This document shows positions 23,964 through 35,450 of a DNA stretch of 64,000 nucleotides, one piece after another. Position 1 is the stretch's first letter. Every line of letters begins with the position of its first letter. The translations under genes were made by a program, and so were the position numbers. The notes below the pieces were generated by a model that saw nothing but the letters and a program-made list of their open reading frames with translations, ran no database searches and had not been told where the DNA came from. This stretch comes from Notospermus geniculatus (lineage: Eukaryota; Nemertea; Pilidiophora; Heteronemertea; Lineidae). The stretch lies in assembly GCA_002633025.1 (NCBI GenBank), contig NMRB01000257.1:265066-329065 (forward strand), in the 5' to 3' direction.

Positions 23964-25180
23964 CAAAAATAGATCTATTTTCGATGTCACAAATGTTGGC
24001 TTGTTTTTCTTTTATCCCTTCCATGATAATTAGAAGAAAAAAACACTATCTCTCATATTTCATGTCTAACGGCACTATCAAGCCGGTTGCTGTTATGGTC
24101 AAAATCTTCAGAAATTTTCATCAGAACAGCAACATTTTGTGACAGAATGGAATGATATTCATAGGCTATTTATAGAAAAGACACTTTATATAGAACAATC
24201 ATTTACAGAAAATTACCACAGGACTAAACACCAAGAATACCGGTTTTTTCTTACAAAAACAACAAAAAATTGATGAATACATCACGGACCGACCAAAATG
24301 GCATTACCTTCTTGAGTTCAGTTATCCTAATATTGAATTTGGTCAATATCCGAGTGAAATTTCATGACGTTCTCACAATCACAGCAATACTGCACTGTTT
24401 GTCAGGTGGGGGAGGACAAGGATGTTGGTGTGGGAGGGAAAATACTGATTCCAGAATTTTGTAGAATTAATACAGGACTGTTTGAACTGATAAGGTCAGG
24501 GATTTCTGATGGATGGAGTCTGGACTTGGTCCCCAAAACAATTTTAACTGTTGGACTATTCGTCATCATCGAATTATTGAAACAGGAAAGTCCATGTAAA
24601 AATCTGTCGCTTCAAACTGTCTCCTTTGTCGAAATTGTCTGACCTCAACCTAGAATTTGGAGGGGGCACTTCGTTGTTGAACACCTTGCATTTGTCACAC
24701 CTTAGTAAATACCTATTTGGATGCATTTTGAGCCATATATATTTTTTGTTGACTGGAGGGTAACCTTCTGGCTCTATCCTGCATTATGACAGTGTGTGGA
24801 CTGGTAAGCCTCCCACCGTGCCTTACAAACATCATTGCTGTCGAAAAATTGCCCTCATGAAATTTAGGGTCATGTTCCACAGTTCTGTCTATTGTATTCA
24901 TAATATGTTGTTTGTTTGTCATAAAAAAAACCTCGCCAAACCCATCCCTCCAGGAGCTGTAGAGAACACATCACAACAGATACGCCAGTCTTCCTCCCCC
25001 TCGGTGTGGTGGGTGTAAACTGAAAAGGACAGATTATGATTTATAAAACTGGAAACAGAATTGTCATCAACAACCATGTTCTTTTCCCAGTAGCTGATTT
25101 TGACGTCGCAGTAGTCTCAAAATTCTGTTCTTTGGGCTGAACCTGGTCTGTTATGCACCAAATCACCTTAATTTTTCGGC
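23964..25180. other. Non-coding, nothing recognised
   Basis: No gene or repeat supported. Confidence 0.45.
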
Positions 25181-25189
25181 TACAAAAAC

Positions 25190-26292
25190 TCTCCCAGGAA
25201 CACAGATTAATAGGTTTGACTCCCAGGCACCTGTATTATAGCGCAGTAAGATTCCCAGGTGTACGAATCGAGTCATCAGAACTAGAAGTTCTACGTCAGT
25301 CAAGTTTCTCAGAGACCTCAGTCTGCAAGTCAGTCATATTCCCAGGCACCTAGACTTTGATCTACTGGCCAGTCATATTCCCAGGCACCATTATATAAAA
25401 GTCACTTAGCTCCCAGGCACTTCAATTTTCTCCATGAGTCAAGATCCAATCAGTTGATTGCACTTTAATTATATTCCCAGGCACCTTGACCTGCATGTCA
25501 GTCAGTCAGTCTCTGGGGTACTTGAAATGTTTAGGATAATTAGATTCCCAGGCACTTGATGTGTAGGTCAGTCATATTCCCAGGCACCTGAAGCTGTATG
25601 TCAATTACTCTCCCAGGCACCTTGATCTTTGGGTCAACGAGGTTCCCAGGCACCTGAACCTGTATGTCAATCAGTCTCCCAGGCAGTTTAAACTTTTGGA
25701 CAATGAGATTCCCAGGCCCTTTGATGTACTATAGGTCATTCATATTCCAAGGCACCTGAACCTTTACGTCAGTCAGTCTTCCAGGCACCTGAACCTTTAA
25801 GTCAGTCACTATCCCAGGCACCTGAACCTTTAAGTCAATCACTCTCCCAGGCACCTGAACCTTTAAGTCAGTCAGTCTCCAAGGCACCTTAAACTTTGAG
25901 ACAAAGTGATTCCCAGGCACGTGATGTGCAGGTCAGTCATATTCCCAGGCACCTGAACCTTTATGTCAATCACTCTCCCAGGCACCTGAACCTGTCAGCC
26001 AGTCGGTCTCCAGGCACTTTAAACTTTGGGACAATGAGATTCCCAGGCACTTGATGTGCTGGTCAGTCATATTCCCAGGCACCTGAATCTGTATGTCAGT
26101 CACTCTCCCAGGCACCTTTATCTTTGGACAATGAGATTCCCAGGCACTTGCGGTGGTCATTCATATTCCCAGGCACCTGAACCTGTATATCTGCCCAGGC
26201 ACTTTGATTTAATCATTGCTACATGTACAGTGAGGTTCCCAGGTATTTTTCCTGCAGGTCAATATTATTCCCAGGCACTTGAACCTGTATCT
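25190..26292 (+). repeat. Minisatellite with TTCCCAGGCACCTGAACCT core
   Basis: About 1.1 kb of degenerate tandem repeats. The core TCCCAGGCACCTGAACCT recurs every 33-40 bp, separated by variants of TTTAAGTCAGTCACTC or ATGAGA. Unit length and spacer both vary, and the centre (25740-25900) is most regular. Frames through it encode repetitive QVPG-type peptides, which simply reflect the repeat. Confidence 0.9.
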
Positions 26293-27530
26293 GTATGTCT
26301 GTCAGTTTCCCCATCAGTGACTGACATTTTTCTGGTCCGTCAGTCTGGATGCAAACTCTCTTGTAATGTACTCTTTGTAAATTCTAGGCCTGCCGAAGAA
26401 ATGCCTGGGGTTTGATTTAAAGGCCTGCAATCATTTTTTTTTCAGAAAAAAAATTAAAAAAACTGTTCGGTTTTTCTTGTTTACACAAATGTCTTGCTCT
26501 TGTCTCGACTATTATGATGCTCTCCTGGAACAAGGATGTGCAGAACCCAAAAACCAACACCATCCTTCGTACACAAAATAGTGCAAGCCACCTACTGGTC
26601 AAATCATTTCCAGTGCCTACGTTGCAAAACTATTTACCTATTTCTGCTGAAGTTGGCAATGATGCATCATTACATATCATGCTTCAGTCTATTGATCTTC
26701 TCAGCTATGACCTTTTGATGGAATTATCGGTTATTACGTGTATGTCTCCTCTTTCTCAACCCACAACATGACATTCAGACTAAGTTCAACCCACTCATGG
26801 TAGACCCAAATTTCTTCCGTATTTCGCATATGAACAGCAGGCCAAATATTGGCAATTGTCATTGGTATAGTTGATGAGTACATATTGTTATGACATCATC
26901 GCTCTTCTAGGAGAGCAAGACACGGCTTGTTCAAACCAAACACGGTTTCTGATTTACCTGACGATCTCACCGATGGAAGGTGCTTGCAAGCACTTAGCTG
27001 TCCAAAGAACCCAATGGTAAACCGCAAACCACATTTTGTGTAAATTTAAAATCCAAATTTATTGAAGCAGCAGTGGTTTTTAATCAGTGCAAAATCTCAA
27101 ATCAGACGATTGATTTTTCGGAGAATCATGTTGTGGGTGGAATAGGTCAATATTAGCGAGGGTAGCCGAGTATTTTTGTGTTAACCCTTTCATTACTGCA
27201 TTGTTACTGAAGCAGACAGTGGATTCTTTTGTTTTGCAAACTGCATGCAGTTGTGTACATTTCTATCCTGTGCACATACATGTACACGGAGCACTTCATT
27301 AACTATTGGATTTAAGGGCCACGATATTGCCACTTTTTGTCGACAGCTGGCGCAACCAGGGTGATTGCATCATTCTCCAATACCGTAGTCTTGCCTTCGC
27401 CCCAGTGTTGGAGAATGACTTGTACGATAACAAATCAATGCATATGTGGATATACCCTACATGTAGGAACGAGAGTTATCTATATGGGGCCAGGTTGATA
27501 AGCTAAAGCGGTAATAGTTCAACAACAATA
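26293..27530. other. Non-coding, nothing recognised
   Basis: No gene or repeat supported. Confidence 0.45.
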
Positions 27531-27678
27531 GGGAGGTTTAGAAATCAAACGATAAACGTAAACGTTAACGACAACGTTATTTTTGTAACAAAAATGCAGT
27601 ATAAAATCTGGTGAATGTGTAGTATGAAAAATAACGTTGTCGTAAAGTTTACTTTTATCATTTAATTTCTAAACCTCC
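27531..27678. mobile_element. Foldback MITE, family A (TA target), copy 3
   Basis: A 148-bp copy in the same orientation as 6243-6397. Left end GGGAGGTTTAGAAATCAAAC, right end the complement with two substitutions, TA at 27529-27530 and 27679-27680. Confidence 0.85.
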
Positions 27679-28582
27679 TATTGTCATTAGGTCTCCCTTA
27701 AGGCGGGTATGTTTAGCGCAAAAGAAAGAAGGAATGCTGTGCCTCTTTAAAAGACTGTTCTGAATGGCCACACCATGTGCCCGGGACCATGTGCTGATTT
27801 GGCATCAAGAGAGGGTAGCAGTCTCTTCAGCATCTGAATAAGGTAGCCTGCAGTGTTCACCCAAAAAGGGGACAAATCGTATTCAAGACCGTGCTGGAAG
27901 AACTGATGAGAAAATACAGAAGGATTCAGTGCATTCCTATTCCCAACAAGAAAAGGCTTGTTGTTCTTCAATATTTTCCTTTTTCCTATATCCGCCTGTG
28001 CTGTGCAAGCCCAGCAACATGATCGGTTTTCATTGATACGTGAAGCATGCATTTTTACCTGCACTCAGCTTTACAATGCAGATTGATACAACGACAGTGC
28101 TCAATTCATGTACATAAAAGAGAACTAAAAATTTGGGTAGTTATCTTTGTTTCTTACTATAGAAACGTTGCTTTGTAATAATATCAACTAGAAATAATGT
28201 GATGGAATTTCATGCAGAGTAAACTGGGTATAAAAACTTGCATGTGTTTAGTATTCACGATTGCGTGGGTGAAAAGCTCGAGTAAAATTGATGCTGCGTG
28301 GTACATGTATCTTCCAGCATGGCCTCCAGGAGTTTACACACACTGGCAGGCATTGATATGAGTGAGTGAAAGAGCGAACGAGTTCAGGTTGTACTGTATG
28401 GATAGTCCTAAAGAAGATTTGTTGAAGTCACTTGCATTGACACAAAATTAATGTCTGTGAGATTTCGAAGTCATGTCTGCGGGCCGTATCGCAGGCATAA
28501 AACTCGCAGATACAGAGATGAGGAGGGACACATCGGTTTTATTTTTAGCTCATCATACATGTAAGCATGGCTCGCAAAGATC

Positions 28583-28718
28583 TGGTACCTTATTCACAAA
28601 GCTTCCGTAACTTTAAGGGTACGCAAATCCTTTGTCAGGTTGATAGTGAAAAATAGCTTGTCCGCTAAAGGACAATAGTTTGCGCACTTCCGTAAGTTAC
28701 GGGAGCTTCGTGGTTCCA
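28583..28718. mobile_element. Foldback element, TGGTACCTTATTCACAAAGC end
   Basis: Inverted arms TGGTACCTTATTCACAAAGC and TTCCGTAACTT at the left; AAGTTACGGGAGCTTCGTGG at the right. The inner part also pairs (TACGCAAATCCTTT against GGACAATAGTTTGCGCA), giving a long hairpin. Confidence 0.6.
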
Positions 28719-30130
28719 CGTGTGCTACCAACATAAAGGGGAGTAGTTGCAACAGTCAAAAATGACATAAGAATAATTCCGTGGCCACAAATTCACAATT
28801 TCAAAAGTACAAATTTCGTATTTTAGCGGATTAGAGCCCTGGATAAGCCTCGAGTGCAGATGACCGTGTTCTAAATGCTATTCAAAGACAGCAAAGCCAC
28901 AGCAGTTATGTTCTTATTGGACAATAAATTCCCGATGGTGGAGTTTGAATCTCCTATTCAGACACCTTAACTGGCACGACCAGTTCGCTTTAAGGCCAGA
29001 AAATTTTTAGGGAGAGGTCGGCCTACTTGTATTTATCAAAAAGTGATTCATCCAAATCAATAGTCTACCAGTTGAAACTACGATATTGAGAAGTTTACCC
29101 AACCCTATCAACTTGTATTGAAAAACCACACCACATCTTCTGAAATATCAGAAGGGAATGCCATTAACCCACGCCGGATCATTTCACAAAAAACACCAAC
29201 ACAAGAGCATGACAAATCAGAAATGAATATCCAGTGTAAAAGTGATCATCTTAACCCACGAGCGGTAGAACATAGCACAAATTAAGGTGATAGTGGGATG
29301 GAAGCCTACACACGATTAATCATAATCATGGTCTTCAGAACAAACTGTTTGTGGGCGGGGATGACACAATGCGCCAGCGCCACTCAATATGCCCGTATTC
29401 CTACAAATATTGATCTGACAAGATCTGATCGATTAGAAACAGTATTGTAACTTGAGCTAGTTGTATGATTTAAATACTAGTAAATGGTCTTGGGGAGCAT
29501 AGTAAAATAAATATGACAGCCGCAAGCACCGTTTTGCAGCAGTTTCGTCGCATTTGTGTGTATAAGTGAAGTTTCGTTTTTCGGGAAATGATTGTAGTTC
29601 TTTTTGGCTGTAGTGAATGTTGAATTACCCAGTTTTTGCATATGTTTGCTGTATTTTGTGACATTCGTTGGAAAATGGACTTTATATGAAATGCAACTGC
29701 TTCTGCTAGTATTTGACGATCTTGTGGATAATATATGACTTCCTACGTCTATCCGTCGCTGCTATTTCACTGCATAAAACCTTGCAGTAAGCACCTTCAC
29801 CATTTTGACCCTGTCATATGGATCTTGATGGGGATGATCTTTATTGTACGAGGAATCGTCAATTTTCTTGATACAGGCCTGCAACAGATGGAGAGGATAT
29901 TAAACTCGGGGGTTTAGTTGGGGCTAGAAAATGCCTGACAGTGGATGTCCATGTGTTGTCAGCTTTGCTGTTTTGATGTAAGTGCACCCATGCATGCCAT
30001 GCCTTACCCCAGTGAGCACCAACTGTTGTTGAAGTCTCCGTTAGGAATTACGTCAAAAGCTAGCCTGCTGTAAAGCGGTCCGTCCACGCTACAATATCAT
30101 TGCACAATATAGGGGCCCAAAATGGGTATC
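28719..30130. other. Non-coding, nothing recognised
   Basis: No gene or repeat supported. Confidence 0.45.
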
Positions 30131-30313
30131 ATGTGCTTCTGGCATAATGGATGGAAGAAAGATCGGCAATAATATTGCCCATTTTGACCCTCATATTGTG
30201 CAATAATATTGCACGTGGCGGCACAAACATGATCAATATTATTGCACAATATGAGGATCAAAATGGGCAATATTATTGCCAATCTTTTTTCTACCCATCA
30301 TGCCAGAAGCATA
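30131..30313. mobile_element. Palindromic element with third arm outside
   Basis: Arms of about 78 bp (left from TGCTTCTGGCATAATGGATG, right to the complement of TGCTTCTGGCATGATGGGTA) contain GGCAATAATATTGCCCATTT and flank a 22-base loop. A further partial arm lies outside at 30091-30125 (CAATATCATTGCACAATAT then CCCAAAATGGG). Confidence 0.7.
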
Positions 30314-30436
30314 CTAAAATTGGATGGTGTATCTCGGCCTTATGCCAACGAGTATGTTTGGACGCCAAGCAACTGATGGTCTGTTTGATGACACTCTTTG
30401 AAGACACTCTCCTCTCATACCATGCACGATACTGTA

Positions 30437-30672
30437 AAGTTAAAAAAAAGTTAAAGTTTGGGTTTATAGTCTGATTATCAACAACGGTAGAGGTGTCAAC
30501 CGACTTCACACTTTAACCCCAGTCTATCCTGAAACCTTTCAGTAGAACTCAGATGAGCTGCTCATTCAGCGCTACAATCTGAGCATTTCGGACCGGTACC
30601 CATTTATACACCTGGGTGGAGAGAGGCCAGTAAGGCAAAGAGACCTGCCCAAAGTCTCACGCCAGCAGCGGG
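30437..30672 (-). repeat. tRNA-derived SINE, head missing
   Basis: Matches the body and A/T tail of the SINE at 5211-5508 but stops before the tRNA-like head. It is the 5'-truncated copy of the same family. Confidence 0.8.
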
Positions 30673-31269
30673 TGCATGAAACGTTGCATGACACCAGCTT
30701 GGGTGTATGAAACTTGAAAACTCCAAGTTGTTCCTCATATATCTAACTATACATCCTCAGTTGTGCATTGCGGGAAAAAAGCTGTGGGACGAATTTCAAA
30801 CAGCAAATTTTTTAGGATGCTGCATCACCCCTTGATGTATTTGCAGTAGTAGAGGTTGTAGAAATCATTTTAAAGGTTTATTTTTGATTTTAAACACATG
30901 TTGATATATACAGTCCCTGGAATTTAAGTTTGTTATTAGTTTGCACGCCTGCAGCAGTGTGGTGTCGTGTTAACACGGGTATATTTAGCTTTGCCTTGGG
31001 AGTTCTAGGCAATACCTGAGTTTTTCTGGAACTACTATTTATGGTTTAGATTAATACAGAAAACGAAACACGGTTTGTAGTCATGACCAAATATTGTTTT
31101 GTTGTTAAACATGCTTTCTGCAAAAGGCTGCCTCCCTTACATAAAATGTCCTTGATTGGTATTATATTTTGTCCTTTTCAGATTAGGTGAAGAACCCTGA
31201 ACCAAATAAATTCACACTGGACAAGAAATAAGAGCAGTTGAGAGATTTTGTGTAAGCATTCGTATATTA

Positions 31270-31630
31270 GTGAGGTTTCGCAAATCTTACGAAATACGAA
31301 ATTCAACTTCATTTCCAGGACCTAATGTATTTCTGGAGATGGTTGGTACCACAAATATCCCTGCTACCGGTGCGTCTTTTAGCATAAGACCGAGAGAGTT
31401 ACGGTGCATCTTGAGTGTTTAAATTTCCATTTCGTGTCTACGAAGTGGAAACGAAAGAAAAAAACACCGTAACTCTATCGGTCGAACGTCAAACGCTGAA
31501 AGACACCCTTCCAGCACAGGCAACATTTGTGGTACCAACCATCTCCAGAAATAATTACGTCATGGAAATGAAGTCCCACTTCGTATTTCGTACCGGTACT
31601 TCGTGTTTCATCAGATTTGCGAAACCTCAC
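31270..31630. mobile_element. 361-bp foldback element with TA target
   Basis: Terminal inverted repeats GTGAGGTTTCGCAAATCT with TA outside both ends (31268-31269 and 31631-31632). Inner inverted modules (GGAGATGGTTGGTACCACAA against its complement, and GAGAGTTACGGTG against CACCGTAACTC) mean almost the whole element folds on itself. Confidence 0.8.
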
Positions 31631-32470
31631 TATTACCCTCCTTTTCCCCAACAGTACTGAGAGCTGATGAGGATAATCAGTATTAGTGTGGGAATATGAA
31701 ATTTATCACATTCGGCCCCATAAGTGGGTGAAACAGCGACTGTCCATTGGCTGGAAAGTTCCGAAGTGTCGAATTCTCCATTTTTACACCAAACTTCTCT
31801 CGATCTTTCTCGGCCATGACACCTTGGAGGGGGTCTTCGCATTTTGTTGAGGGGGTAAAATCTAACTTCCTGTTACCATCTTTCATTCACAATTTTTCCC
31901 TGCACGGTATGGCAAGTGGTGGTCCTTGGAGTTACATAATTTCAGCTACATGTATATCCTATGCACATGATGCATCCATGTAAAATTAATCTAGCACTAA
32001 TAGCTGATGCCGTGTTGGGTGTCCCCCTCTTGCTCAGTAAATCACAATTTGCATGGGACCATTAATAATACACTTCCAAACGTATCTACCATTTCCCTGT
32101 GGTGTGGTCCCAAGTAATCATCTTTATCTTTGAGTTTGACACTGTAAGGGGTCATGAGATATCAATTAGTTCGAAGTGAGAAGCCCCGCTAGCTACCCCC
32201 CTGTGCACCCCACTCCTCCAAGCCCACCGGCTTGATGTAGTTCCTGACATCTTTACTCTTGCCCGACACCCACTCGCATCCTGTCGCTCCCTTCGTCACC
32301 GCACACGAAGGGAGTGGGCACTAAGAACCCCTGATGTTCTCCGCATGCCCACACAGGCACTGCACTACATAGACAATGTGCAGTTACATTTGCAAAAATG
32401 TACTTAAGTATACTCTGGCTGTGGATCGCCAACACGAAATCATATGACATCGATGTTTTCTCTATTTCAG
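31631..32470. other. Upstream of the zinc-finger gene; hairpin-family remnant at 32257-32345
   Basis: Contains a degraded member of the GCTCCCTTCGTCACCGCA hairpin family at 32257-32345. A TTTCTCTATTTCAG sequence ending at 32470 is a good 3' splice site for the next exon. No coding exon is recognised upstream of it. Confidence 0.5.
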
Positions 32471-32843
32471 GTCCAAAGAAGGATGTTGTCCATATCTCAG
32501 TCGCGACAACCTTCATCCAAGCAGCGCTATTTAAGCCTTGATTGAATTCTTCAAGACTGGAAATGTGTTCAAAATCGTACCATACCTCTGCACTGCAGCT
32601 GCCAGTTCACTTGCAAAATGTTTCGCAGTAGATAAAAACTTGGTCTTCATGAAGTCGAGAAGGAAATTGTGCGCTCTGAATGATCGAACACTAACTGGAG
32701 AATTCTCAATAGGACTGATTTTGAAACTTGTTGTTTTATTCTGATCGCAAACTATGAAGACATATTCATGTGGGCGATTCACTTCCGCCCATCAGCCCAA
32801 ACTTCCAAGGTGACAATCTGCGCATTATTGCTATTATATAACT

Positions 32844-34742
32844 ATGATGGGAAACCAGGGTGAACCGCCTGAAAAAACCCCCAGTACGACGGGGCGTTAT
32901 CACACGCCCGTCCATCCTGATGAACAGGCTTTGAGGCCAGGAGAGGGCATTCCAGAAGCGTCTGGTGTTGGGACAAATCCTGTTATGCGGGGTGTTGAAA
33001 CTCTAGAGGGAAGTGATGTAACGTCAGGTGGGAGGCCTAATACGAAGCGCCAACGTTTCTTATTGGAGAGCCACTTACATTTATGCGAGCCGTACCGCGT
33101 ATCGTCATCACTGGAGATCCGAGAGGCACAGCAGTTCCATTTGCCGGGGGAGAGCACTGGGGATTATTTATCTGTACGGGAAAAGCCGCGGAGTAAGTCC
33201 GAAACTGATAAGGAGTCAATATCCACCCCTGTCTGGGCCAAGCAGCCCCACACCGAATTCATCTTTCCACCAGAGCAGGGGAAAGTTGAAGAACAGTACC
33301 AAATACCAACCGAGAGGAGTCTTTATTCAGACTATCGCCCTGCTGTTCATTCCATGATGGAAAAAGAGGTGAAAGCTGAAGAGAGTACGGCCGCTCTGGG
33401 TTTGCTGAATCCGAAAGTAGAACAGACTGAGAGGCAAGAAGATCTGAGCCCGCTCCCATCGACCCCAACCAGCCACGTACCACGACATCACAACTTTAAA
33501 AAATACCTGCGGGCCAGGTATCTGTCGAGTCAGGAGAGCGCTGAAGGCTTGAGTGATGTGGAAATGACGCGAGAAGAGTTACGTGATGACGACGACGGGG
33601 TATTCGAGATGGAGGGGAAAGAAGAGACCCCTGGTGCTAAACGGCCTTTGTATTTAGCAGATTCCCCGACGGTGCGATCAGTTAGTGTCTCGGAAGGTCA
33701 CCCCAGTGTTCAAATGGAACCCTTGGATTTATCACGGTCGCCGGTGACACAGAGCATTGGGCCCATGGATATAGAGACTGATATCAAACCGCCGTCGGAA
33801 CGTAAACCCCGCTGGCGTGATTTGAACTTGCGCGTTGAGACAGAGATGACTGCTGTCTCACCAGTTCCTATCAGCCCAAGGTGGCGGACTCCACCACGGA
33901 GTTCTCCTGTCAATATAATGGGACAGCCCCAGAGCATTCAGTCACAGTTCCTCATGCCAGTATCATCACCAGGTTTGTCTCAGTCACCTGGTGTCTCACC
34001 CCGTTATTCTCCAACAACATCCCCAGGCCTTGCATCGCCCACATTCCAATCCTTTCTCGCAAGTCCAGGAATGACCATCTTACAAGAGATGCCAATGCGT
34101 TGTGGCTCACTGACTGACCTCCGTTCACCTGCACAAACAGGGCAAGCACCTCCTCATCGGTTTGTTTTCCCGCCTTCACCAGAAGCATTTGAATCATCCC
34201 TGAAGCGTGATTCAAAGAGTCCATTTTCTTGCCCAATTTGCTCACAAGTTTTTCCATCATATGACAATTTGGCAAAACACATGGCGAAGCATTTACCTAC
34301 AGAGACAGTACGCTCTCCAGACAATTCTAAGATTCATTACTGCAAAGTGTGCAATAGGGCGTTNNNNNNNNNNNNNNNNNNNNNNNNNNNNNNNNNNNNN
34401 NNNNNNNNNNNNNNNNNNNNNNNNNNNNNNNNNNNNNNNNNNNNNNNNNNNNNNNNNNNNNNNNNNNNNNNNNNNNNNNNNNNNNNNNNNNNNNNNNNNN
34501 NNNNNNNNNNNNNNNNNNNNNNNNNNNNNNNNNNNNNNNNNNNNNNNNNNNNNNNNNNNNNNNNNNNNNNNNNNNNNNNNNNNNNNNNNNNNNNNNNNNN
34601 NNNNNNNNNNNNNNNNNNNNNNNNNNNNNNNNNNNNNNNNNNNNNNNNNNNNNNNNNNNNNNNNNNNNNNNNNNNNNNNNNNNNNNNNNNNNNNNNNNNN
34701 NNNNNNNNAATTCCTCAAGACACAACTTGGACACTGCTATGA
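32844..34742 (+). CDS. C2H2 zinc-finger transcription regulator, gap inside
   Basis: The frame opens at ATG 32844 (A at -3; an in-frame stop at 32811 rules out an earlier start in this exon). It runs about 506 codons before an assembly gap at 34364-34708. A splice acceptor at 32461-32470 suggests the exon starts at 32471 with 5' UTR. The N-terminal half is low-complexity and acidic in places. PLDLS at residues 293-297 is the CtBP co-repressor binding motif. Residues 360-430 are rich in Ser-Pro. The first C2H2 finger begins at Cys463 (CPIC, then 12 residues, then HMAKH), and a second starts at Cys500 (YCKVCNRAF) where the gap begins. The gap could hold about four fingers. After it the frame ends IPQDTTWTLL, valid only if the gap length is exact. 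Probably a nuclear DNA-binding repressor. The family (possibly EGR/Klumpfuss-like) is a guess. Confidence 0.75.
   Translation: MMGNQGEPPEKTPSTTGRYHTPVHPDEQALRPGEGIPEASGVGTNPVMRGVETLEGSDVTSGGRPNTKRQRFLLESHLHLCEPYRVSSSLEIREAQQFHLPGESTGDYLSVREKPRSKSETDKESISTPVWAKQPHTEFIFPPEQGKVEEQYQIPTERSLYSDYRPAVHSMMEKEVKAEESTAALGLLNPKVEQTERQEDLSPLPSTPTSHVPRHHNFKKYLRARYLSSQESAEGLSDVEMTREELRDDDDGVFEMEGKEETPGAKRPLYLADSPTVRSVSVSEGHPSVQMEPLDLSRSPVTQSIGPMDIETDIKPPSERKPRWRDLNLRVETEMTAVSPVPISPRWRTPPRSSPVNIMGQPQSIQSQFLMPVSSPGLSQSPGVSPRYSPTTSPGLASPTFQSFLASPGMTILQEMPMRCGSLTDLRSPAQTGQAPPHRFVFPPSPEAFESSLKRDSKSPFSCPICSQVFPSYDNLAKHMAKHLPTETVRSPDNSKIHYCKVCNRAXXXXXXXXXXXXXXXXXXXXXXXXXXXXXXXXXXXXXXXXXXXXXXXXXXXXXXXXXXXXXXXXXXXXXXXXXXXXXXXXXXXXXXXXXXXXXXXXXXXXXXXXXXXXXXXXXXXXIPQDTTWTLL
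34364..34708. other. Assembly gap, 345 N, inside the zinc-finger exon
   Basis: N run. Its length is divisible by three, so the frame appears to continue, but that is meaningful only if the size is measured and not estimated. Confidence 0.99.
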
Positions 34743-34969
34743 GACTTTTTGGTGCCAAAGTAAAAAGTGCTTTAGAATGTTCAGTTTTGGTAGTTTTTTG
34801 CCATTAATGTACTCTGAAGAGACGTTATCTTGTTAGTGGTTTATGTCATTGGCGGCTCAAGGATAATTTTAGTGTAATGCAAAGGAGAGGGCGAAAAATA
34901 AAACTGACACGCACAAATTTTTCTTGACATTCCTCGTTGCCATGGTGAGGTGTTGCTTTGACACCACTC

Positions 34970-34982
34970 GTTGCTAGGCAAC
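34970..34982. promoter_or_regulatory. RFX X-box-like palindrome
   Basis: GTTGCTAGGCAAC is a perfect inverted repeat of the GTTGC half-site recognised by RFX factors. A related GTTGCCATGG occurs 35 bases upstream. Confidence 0.4.
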
Positions 34983-35436
34983 AAGAAATGTCTTTGAAAC
35001 ACAACATTATTGTACTGTTGTATGGATTACAATTGATGGTGTTTATGATGGATGTTAAAAATGGTGTGATGTTTTTGATGTCAAACATAGACATGTTTGT
35101 ACCTTTATATTATAACACTTCCAGCGATGGGAGGCGGGAAATTTTTTGTGGTTGTTATCAGGTCAATTTCACCAGCACAAATAACTTTTAGATTGTTTTC
35201 ATGACTTTTGTACTGTCTTATAAATGTACTATGGATAAGTAGATGGAGGTTGTGATCATATGACACAGTGTGTTTTTTTATTGTACATACGAAAAGTGAC
35301 TTTAGTGTGCGCGTGTGTGTGCATATGCATTAATTCTAAAACCCGTTTAGGACTGCAGGGAGGATTTTCAAGAAATTTTTTGGAATGAAGGAATTTTATA
35401 TTAATATCAACAAATGCCATTTGGCTGCATTGATGG

Positions 35437-35450
35437 GTAACCACGGCAAC
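35437..35450. promoter_or_regulatory. RFX X-box-like site
   Basis: GTAACCACGGCAAC fits the 14-base X-box pattern (GTNRCC, two bases, RGYAAC). No functional evidence in sequence. Confidence 0.4.

Noticed and set aside
25190-26292. CRISPR-like look of regularly spaced short repeats
   Set aside because: Repeat units are degenerate, spacing varies, spacers are themselves repeats, there are no cas genes, and the DNA is from an animal. It is a minisatellite.
34293-34836. Long frames through the 34.36-34.71 kb gap on both strands
   Set aside because: Mostly N. Only the plus-strand frame from 32844 has independent support.
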